NCBI GenBank assembly: GCA_964537965.1
Contig: CAZIDB010000194.1
Coordinates: forward strand, 1-9,125
Length of the DNA: 9,125 nucleotides
Source: SURF-24 sp964537965
GTDB taxonomy: Bacteria > Bacteroidota > Ignavibacteria > Ignavibacteriales > SURF-24
Reading direction: 5' to 3'
Shown: positions 1-5,414 of the stretch, one piece after another
How positions within the stretch are numbered: position 1 is the stretch's first letter
Layout of the letters: each line of letters begins with the position of its first letter
Program-made: the position numbers and the translations under genes
The notes under the pieces: model-generated
What the model saw: only the letters and a program-made list of their open reading frames with translations
The model's database searches: none
What the model was told of the DNA's origin: nothing

Positions 1-657
1 TGTTGGATTTGCAATTATTGTAAAGGCATAATCTGATTGATTCCTGATCAATGGATTTTTGGAATCGTAAGCTGCAATGTAACATTGAGAAGAAGGGGTA
101 TTGGGAATTTGCCATTCATATCCGCCACAGCTTGTAGATAGATTTGAAACAATTGGAATCCAGGAATAACCATCGTCAGTTGTATATTCAAGATTTATCC
201 CTGAAGTATTTTTAGCGAACCAGGAAATTTCTATCTTATCACCGGCATTCAATTCCCATATTATCTTTGAGGAAACAAAATAAACATTTATTTCAGGCTT
301 CATGGTAATAAGGAAACTATTTGCGCTGTAATCTCTAACGCCTGGATCACTCCAATCCCTTACTTTTATTCTGCATTCATTAGTCGTAGGATCAGGAACT
401 GACCAATAATAATTCCCCACGGCGGGATCCAAATAATTCACAATGTTAGACCATGTTTTTCCATCATCAATGGAATAGTCAATTGCAATTGAATTAACAT
501 TTGTGCTTGTCCATTCAATCTTTTCAACGTCCGAGACGCGATAGTATTCTCCGCCAACCGGAGAAATTAATTTAATAGATTTATTCTGTTGAGCTATGGT
601 TGGAATTAAAGTGATGGTAAAAAATAACAGAAGAAATCTCAGGAAAAATCTTTTCAT
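1..657 (-). CDS. Secreted protein with two Ig-like modules, N-terminal part (runs off left edge)
   Basis: The reading frame opens with ATG at 655-657 and stays open for 219 codons to base 1, so the C-terminus lies outside the window. Residues 1-23 form a Sec signal peptide (MKRFF, then a Leu/Phe/Ile-rich core ending near TIAQ). Two similar beta-rich modules follow, at about 27-117 and 119-215. Each has an [IV]xWxxxN core, a 'DDGxxW' turn (IDDGKTWSNIV; TDDGYSWIPIV), a 'YxWxxP' strand and a closing 'C-x-I-x-x-x-D' strand. The layout resembles the Kre9/KNH-like Ig fold common in Bacteroidota secreted proteins, and the same module occurs once in each of the two large genes upstream. A GGAGG ribosome site 5 bases before ATG supports the start. 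A T9SS tail is likely but not visible. The ligand is unknown; a surface or extracellular location is inferred. Confidence 0.85.
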   Translation of the reverse strand, partial: MKRFFLRFLLLFFTITLIPTIAQQNKSIKLISPVGGEYYRVSDVEKIEWTSTNVNSIAIDYSIDDGKTWSNIVNYLDPAVGNYYWSVPDPTTNECRIKVRDWSDPGVRDYSANSFLITMKPEINVYFVSSKIIWELNAGDKIEISWFAKNTSGINLEYTTDDGYSWIPIVSNLSTSCGGYEWQIPNTPSSQCYIAAYDSKNPLIRNQSDYAFTIIANPT

Positions 658-662
658 GAAAT

Positions 663-667
663 CCTCC
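663..667 (-). promoter_or_regulatory. Ribosome binding site GGAGG of the 1-657 gene
   Basis: On the minus strand GGAGG lies 5 bases before the ATG at 657. It fixes the start of this partial gene and shows that the organism uses Shine-Dalgarno sites, unlike many Bacteroidetes. Confidence 0.75.
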
Positions 668-770
668 ATAAATTTATTTATTAAACAGTACCGGTCATTC
701 ACATCTAATAATCAGAGCATGAACATATTTCAGCATCAAATTACAATTTATCAATTTTATGTGCAATTGA

Positions 771-2465
771 TTATTTGATTAATATTAACTTCCTTGTCGC
801 TTCAAAACTTCCTGCTTTCAATTTATAAAAGTATACTCCGCTGGATAATTTGCTCCCGTCAAATGTTACCTGATAGTTTCCCGCTGACTGCTCTTCATTT
901 ACAAGAGTTGTTACTTCTCTGCCTAAAACATCATAAACTTTTAAGCTGATTAGTACAGACGGAGCATGCCCCGTCTCTACAATTGGTATAGAATATTTTA
1001 TTGTTGTTCTTGGATTAAACGGATTCGGATAGTTCTGATATAAGTTAAAATTATCAGGAATAATATTTTCATTCTCTGTATTAGTTAAAACGTTGTTGAA
1101 GAAATACTGAACAGAAATCTTCGAGTTCTTTAGAACAGTAACACTATTTATATTATCTGTACCTTTAACAATTGATGTTGCAATAACTATCTCCTGAGTA
1201 TCAGCGGGTAAAAAATTAAAAGGTCCGGAACCCATTAGAAAATACCGCTCTCCTTTTTTTAATCCACCCGGCCAGCCTTCTCCTTCATACCAACCAGTTT
1301 TTGTTGAGGGATCACCATTCAATACCAAGGTTGTAACTTGTCCCGTTATTGGATCAATTACAGGACTGCCTGTTTTTAATTTACCTTGCAGACCATTATA
1401 CCAGGCAGAGTTTTCTCCATAAGTAGGACAACTATAATCACTAGCACCGCAATTGTAAATCATAAATGAGGTGAGCGGAAGATTTTTATAACCTTTATGC
1501 CAGGCAGTATTAAAGTATGCGCTATCAGAAGAAGTCCCTTGCAATTTTGGTCCCTGCAATAAATAATATCCAACTGCCGGTGGCGGTGTAAGATAATATC
1601 CTTCATCATCATTATCCCCATTATAACAGTAAGCCATATTAAGTATAGGGTGAGAGCCAACAAAATCATCAACGGAATTACCTAAGTCGGGATCAACAAA
1701 ATAACCTGTATACATATCTTCAACCGCAGAGCTGCTTTTGTTAATCAACTTAATCTTTCTAAAAATAACATTTTCCAAACCAGGTTGATTAAATGCATAA
1801 ATACAGGATTGCACTTCAATACCAATCGGATTATTACCAAATGTAAAGTTACACCCGGTAGTGTCTAAATCATTAGAAACAAGCCATAGCACTTCATCAC
1901 CGCAAAATTCAGCTTCGCCAACATCGTAAGTTCTGTTGCCATTATTGTCTTTCCATGGGGCACCATCTTCAACCGGCCATTCTTCTAAATCTTTTTGCAA
2001 TGCATCTCGTACATCACCCGGAGCAAGATTCTCCCAGTCTTTTCTAATTTTGAAAACCCTATATTTTTTCAGTGAAGGATCATCTGGCAAACCTGAATTT
2101 AGAATTTTACCTGCTTTAAAATTTCCCCTGTGATTATTTCCGCCAACTCTTAATTCCCCGTTAACTTTTCCACCCCATAATATTCCTTCCGTAAATATTG
2201 CAGATAAAGTTGCGTTCTCTCCACCTGGCCATAGAAATCCTCCATTCCCGGTAACAGGATCATGGCTTAAAATTCCCATGTTACCAACCCACATTTTTAT
2301 TTCATTTATGGAAATATAATTGTAGTTGTTTTCTGTTAATGTGGAAGCAGGAATAGATTTGGAAAGATAATTCTCTTTCGAGTCACATAATGAATTATTT
2401 TCCTGCGCAAGAATGAAATTTGAAAGAGAAATTACTAATACAATAAAACAGTTTATGGCTTTCAT
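771..2465 (-). CDS. T9SS type A sorting domain protein, body domain without propeller head
   Basis: 564 residues with ATG at 2463-2465 and TAA at 771-773. Residues 1-21 are a signal peptide (MKAINCFIVLVISLSNFILAQ). Residues ~51-465 form the body domain shared with the other three T9SS genes here. Landmarks are 'KMWVGN', 'SHDP', 'WPGGENAT', 'LWGGKVNG', 'EDGAPW', 'GDEVLWLVSNDLD', 'DPDLGNSVDDFVG', 'PPPAVGY', 'GWYEGEGWPGG' and 'GPFNFLPADTQEIV'. No named family is recognised for most of it; the PADTQE end is common in Ignavibacteria secreted proteins. Residues 476-564 are the T9SS type A tail (YQNYPNPFNP, YDVLGREV, LSSGVYFYKL, TRKL), which would direct outer-membrane passage and sortase processing. 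The tail carries the palindrome-encoded VETGHAPS. Unlike the two genes upstream, it lacks the propeller and Ig modules. Its 107-base leader and strong ribosome site suggest it can be translated independently. Catalytic residues are not evident. Confidence 0.93.
   Translation of the reverse strand: MKAINCFIVLVISLSNFILAQENNSLCDSKENYLSKSIPASTLTENNYNYISINEIKMWVGNMGILSHDPVTGNGGFLWPGGENATLSAIFTEGILWGGKVNGELRVGGNNHRGNFKAGKILNSGLPDDPSLKKYRVFKIRKDWENLAPGDVRDALQKDLEEWPVEDGAPWKDNNGNRTYDVGEAEFCGDEVLWLVSNDLDTTGCNFTFGNNPIGIEVQSCIYAFNQPGLENVIFRKIKLINKSSSAVEDMYTGYFVDPDLGNSVDDFVGSHPILNMAYCYNGDNDDEGYYLTPPPAVGYYLLQGPKLQGTSSDSAYFNTAWHKGYKNLPLTSFMIYNCGASDYSCPTYGENSAWYNGLQGKLKTGSPVIDPITGQVTTLVLNGDPSTKTGWYEGEGWPGGLKKGERYFLMGSGPFNFLPADTQEIVIATSIVKGTDNINSVTVLKNSKISVQYFFNNVLTNTENENIIPDNFNLYQNYPNPFNPRTTIKYSIPIVETGHAPSVLISLKVYDVLGREVTTLVNEEQSAGNYQVTFDGSKLSSGVYFYKLKAGSFEATRKLILIK
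953..980 (-). repeat. Palindromic element in the sorting-domain coding region, degenerate copy
   Basis: A 28-bp near-palindrome, read on the minus strand as GTAGAGAC-GGGGCATGCT-CCGTCTGTAC. Relative to the copies at 2755 and 5591 it has one core change (a963, giving a G-U pair in RNA) and one arm mismatch (956/977). It encodes V-E-T-G-H-A-P-S-V in frame, at residues ~496-504 of the 771-2465 protein. Confidence 0.8.
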
Positions 2466-2470
2466 AAAAG

Positions 2471-2476
2471 CCTCCC
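2471..2476 (-). promoter_or_regulatory. Ribosome binding site GGGAGG of the 771-2465 gene
   Basis: GGGAGG on the minus strand lies 5 bases upstream of the ATG at 2465. It supports this start and contrasts with the two genes upstream, whose starts show no such motif. The remaining leader (2477-2572) is AT-rich; no promoter box could be called with confidence. Confidence 0.75.
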
Positions 2477-2572
2477 TATATTTTTTATCTTAGCACCTTA
2501 CTTTTTCAACTTTAGCAGAGCATACAAATAATACATAGCCAAAATATTCTTTTTTCATTAAAAAGCAATTCT

Positions 2573-5407
2573 CTATTTCATCATGATCAGTTTCCTGGTC
2601 TCAATGTAATTACCTGCTTTTAACTGGTAGAAGTATACTCCGCTTGATAATTTGCTTCCGTCAAATGTTACCTGATAATTTCCTGCAGACTTCTCTTCAT
2701 TTACAAGAGCTGTTACCTCTCTGCCTAAAATATCATAAACTTTTAAACTGGTTAGTAAAGACGGGGCATGCCCCGTCTCTACAACAGGAATTGAATATTT
2801 TATTGTTGTGCTTGGATTAAACGGATTCGGATAGTTCTGGTAAAGTTCAAACTTTGCAGGAATATTTTTTTCTGTGTTTATATTTGTCGGCAGATGAGAA
2901 TCGTAGAAATCCTGCACTAACAGCGCTTTACGTTTTAGCTCTGTAACACTATTTAAATAATCGGTACCTCTTGCCATTATTATTGCATAAACAATTTCCT
3001 GAGTATCACCAGCAGCAAGATTGAATGGACCCGAAGACATCAGAAATCTTCTGTCATTAGGATCAGGCCCACCGGGCCAGCCGGTTCCTTCATACCAGCC
3101 AGTACCAACAACAGGGTCACCTGATAATGCAAACTTTGTTGTCGTTTGAGTATTAGGGTTCTCAAGTGCAGTTCCATTCCAAAGTAATCCCTGAAAATTA
3201 TTGTAAAATTCTAAAGCACCTTCGTAAATACCTTGTGAAGGGTCAGGATAAATACTACTACCTCCTAAATATAAAGTAAAGGAAGTCATCGGTAAATTTT
3301 TCTTTCCTGTTAATACCCTATCATCAAATCTTGCGCTTTCATCTATCTTGCCCTCAGTCATTGCTCCCTGTACTATTTTATAACCAACAGCAGGAGGATT
3401 TTCCCAGTAATAATTATCATCGTTATTATCGCTGTTATAACAGAAGCCAAGATTCAATAACGTATCGCAACCAACATAATCATCATCCGCTTTACCCAGA
3501 TCAGGATCGGACCAATAAGATAAATACATATCTTCAATTAATTTTCCGCTTTTATTTATCACCTTATATTTTTTAAATACAACATCGCCAAGTTCATCTT
3601 CCCTGTTATAACCAAAGGTTGATAACTGAATTTCCAATCCTATCGGGTCACTGCCATAGGTGCTTTGCGTTTTTAATGTGTCAAGATCATTCGCAACAAA
3701 CCAAAGTACTTCATCACCAAGAAATCTCGGCTGGTCTATTCCCCTTATAAATTTATTATCTCCATCAACATCCAAATAAGGAGCACCATCTTCAGCAGGC
3801 CAGTTGTTAAAGCAGTATTCATACCTGTCTCTTTCAGGTCCATCCGGTAGAAGTTGCCAGTCTTTCTTTATCTTCCATATCCCATCTGAAGTCCCTGCTG
3901 TTCCATTTTCTAAAATTGGTCCGCCTGATAAACCAAGCCGATGAGTATTACCATTTACATAAATCTTTCCATCAATTTTACCTCCCCAAATTAATCCATC
4001 CTGAAATACTGCCGGAATTGAAGTATTGCTTCCACCTGGCCAGTAAAAACCAGCACCGTCTGTATTTGGATCATGAGATCCGCTACCGTTATTTCCTATC
4101 CACATATATATCTGGTTAGCGGAGAAGCAATCATATTCAGGATTAAAACCGATTGTAAATTTTTCACTTATGTCAAATTCAATAGCGTTTTGATTATCTG
4201 TAATTCTCAATCTGCAATTTGAAGAAGGGAAATTTGGGATTAACCAATTGTACTGAGTTGTATTACTAATCTGTTCTTCTATCAACTGCCAGTTTAATCC
4301 ATCATCATTACTAAACTCTAATTTTATCGGATTGTTTTCCTTCTGCTCCCAGTATATTGGATAAGTATTACCAATAGTAAAATACGGATTCGTAAGTGTA
4401 ACAGACAGATAGATTTTAATGTAACTGTAATTTCCAAGTGAATCCGTTTTTAAAAAATTATATCCTTGTCTTATTGCAAAAAAACCACCATCCGCTGCTT
4501 CTTCAATAAACATTATCGCTGGATCAGTAAAAATCCGGCTCCATAAAGTATCACAATCGGAATTAATTTTCTTAATTCCCTTGCTTGTAGCAAGTATGAA
4601 ATTTCCATCTTTCGTTGGGCTGATATGATAAACATTTCCATATAATTGTTTTTCAAGAATTACTTTCCCAAGCGGATCGACTTTCAGAATTATATTATTA
4701 CCTCCAAGCAGAATACTATTGTCATCCGTTTTCGCAAGAGCAAAATGTGAACTGGTTAAAGAGTCGGACCATTCTATATTACCAATGGAATCAATTTTTG
4801 TAATATAATTTCGGGTTAGCCAAACATATCCATCTCCATATTCAATTATTGAGAAAAGAGGAATAAATGATGGTCTAGTTCTAACCGAATATCGTTTTCT
4901 CCACTCAACCGTATAATTAGAGTAAAGTTTGATAATAACCTGATTGTTTCTGTGTGTATCGTTAATATCATTGGTAACAACTCCATAAATAATTAGTCCG
5001 CCATCTTTAGTTTGCAGTAATTCAACACCAACTTCACTTTCAGCAGATTTAATGGTTTTGGTCCAGATAGTATCCCCTTGCATATTAATTTTTAATAGTG
5101 AGATGTTCCGCAAATTGCTATCGATAATTTTAGTGGCTAAAATTAAATAATTACCGTCATCCGATTTAATAATTGACGAAATACCGCTTAATCCATAATC
5201 CTTTGTCCATTCAACTTCACCGTACTTATCAGTCTTAATTACTTTTGACTTGGAATCCAAATCATTTAAAACAGCAATATATCCTTCATCTTCAGTTTGG
5301 ACGACAGAATTGCAAGTTCCAATCCCAATTGATTTTAAGAAAGTATTTACCTGTGGAAAACTTTGAATAACCAAACCAAATAAAAGAATGATGATTAACT
5401 TTTTCAT
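2573..5407 (-). CDS. Large T9SS surface protein: seven-repeat propeller head, Ig-like module, body domain, sorting tail
   Basis: 944 residues. Residues 1-19 are a signal peptide (MKKLIIILLFGLVIQSFPQ). Residues ~31-330 hold seven repeats of the pattern '[ST]-x-D-G-[GN]-[YF] ... K-[IT]-D-x-x-G-x-x-x-W', starting near 34, 79, 130, 186, 223, 262 and 300; seven units suggest a seven-bladed beta-propeller. Residues ~335-420 are a Kre9-like Ig module ('SNDDGLNW', 'YNWLIPN'). Residues ~429-840 are the body domain, with WPGG, GLIWGGKIDG, GDEVLWFVANDLD, PPAVGY and AAGDTQEIV. A 'DVDGDNKF' stretch resembles a calcium-binding loop. Residues 847-944 are the T9SS type A tail (YQNYPNPFNPSTT at 856). Residues 468-896 are identical, also in DNA, to the neighbour at 5409-8249. 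The start lies one base after the upstream stop and has no Shine-Dalgarno, so coupled translation is likely. Binding target unknown. Confidence 0.94.
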   Translation of the reverse strand: MKKLIIILLFGLVIQSFPQVNTFLKSIGIGTCNSVVQTEDEGYIAVLNDLDSKSKVIKTDKYGEVEWTKDYGLSGISSIIKSDDGNYLILATKIIDSNLRNISLLKINMQGDTIWTKTIKSAESEVGVELLQTKDGGLIIYGVVTNDINDTHRNNQVIIKLYSNYTVEWRKRYSVRTRPSFIPLFSIIEYGDGYVWLTRNYITKIDSIGNIEWSDSLTSSHFALAKTDDNSILLGGNNIILKVDPLGKVILEKQLYGNVYHISPTKDGNFILATSKGIKKINSDCDTLWSRIFTDPAIMFIEEAADGGFFAIRQGYNFLKTDSLGNYSYIKIYLSVTLTNPYFTIGNTYPIYWEQKENNPIKLEFSNDDGLNWQLIEEQISNTTQYNWLIPNFPSSNCRLRITDNQNAIEFDISEKFTIGFNPEYDCFSANQIYMWIGNNGSGSHDPNTDGAGFYWPGGSNTSIPAVFQDGLIWGGKIDGKIYVNGNTHRLGLSGGPILENGTAGTSDGIWKIKKDWQLLPDGPERDRYEYCFNNWPAEDGAPYLDVDGDNKFIRGIDQPRFLGDEVLWFVANDLDTLKTQSTYGSDPIGLEIQLSTFGYNREDELGDVVFKKYKVINKSGKLIEDMYLSYWSDPDLGKADDDYVGCDTLLNLGFCYNSDNNDDNYYWENPPAVGYKIVQGAMTEGKIDESARFDDRVLTGKKNLPMTSFTLYLGGSSIYPDPSQGIYEGALEFYNNFQGLLWNGTALENPNTQTTTKFALSGDPVVGTGWYEGTGWPGGPDPNDRRFLMSSGPFNLAAGDTQEIVYAIIMARGTDYLNSVTELKRKALLVQDFYDSHLPTNINTEKNIPAKFELYQNYPNPFNPSTTIKYSIPVVETGHAPSLLTSLKVYDILGREVTALVNEEKSAGNYQVTFDGSKLSSGVYFYQLKAGNYIETRKLIMMK
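2718..4006 (-). repeat. 1,289-bp perfect direct repeat, copy 1 (partner 5554-6842)
   Basis: Read side by side at an offset of 2,836 bases, this block matches 5554-6842 with no difference I could find. It codes for residues 468-896 of the 944-residue protein. Just outside, differences start at once: 2717 c/t, 2711 t/a and 2710 c/t on the left; 4007 t/g, 4009 c/t and 4013 c/a on the right. Alignment was by eye, so a few isolated mismatches could have been missed. Confidence 0.9.
2755..2782 (-). repeat. Palindromic element in the sorting-domain coding region
   Basis: A 28-bp element with a perfect 20-bp palindromic core at 2759-2778 (containing GACGGGGCATGCCCCGTC). The outer arms pair as well, except one position that would be G-U in the transcript. 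It encodes V-E-T-G-H-A-P-S-L in frame (ETGHAPS at residues 877-883) between the YSIP and LKVYDIL strands of the sorting domain. The mRNA could fold into a GC-rich hairpin with a CAUG loop. Confidence 0.9.
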
Positions 5408-5414
5408 TTTACTT
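5395..5414 (-). promoter_or_regulatory. One-base TAA-A-ATG gene junction, coupled translation
   Basis: The stop of the 5409-8249 gene (TAA, 5409-5411) and the start of the next (ATG, 5405-5407) are one base apart. The 20 bases here are identical to 8237-8256 at the other junction. No GGAGG-like motif lies upstream of the ATG, so re-initiation by terminating ribosomes is the likely route. Confidence 0.7.

Noticed and set aside
751..770. 6-bp inverted repeat TCAATT/AATTGA just after the stop of the 771-2465 gene, as a terminator
   Set aside because: The stem is short and AT-only apart from one pair, with no T-run after it on the minus strand.
596..778. Plus-strand 60-codon frame over the start of the left gene and the 658-770 spacer
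   Set aside because: It overlaps the signal-peptide codons of the minus-strand gene, has no ribosome site and gives a low-complexity product; treated as a chance frame.
2543..2562. CTTTTT/AAAAAG hairpin after the 2573-5407 gene, as a terminator
   Set aside because: The stem is almost all A-T and no T-run follows in the transcript direction; chance is likely in such AT-rich DNA.
2477..2572. Bacteroidetes-type promoter (TTTG and TAnnTTTG) before the 771-2465 gene
   Set aside because: Near matches such as TATTTTGG and ATTATTTG occur, but none fits both boxes with correct spacing.
3331..3576. Identical 81-codon plus-strand frames at 3331-3576 and 6167-6412
   Set aside because: They lie wholly within the perfect direct repeat, antisense to the body domain; their identity follows from the repeat and does not indicate coding.
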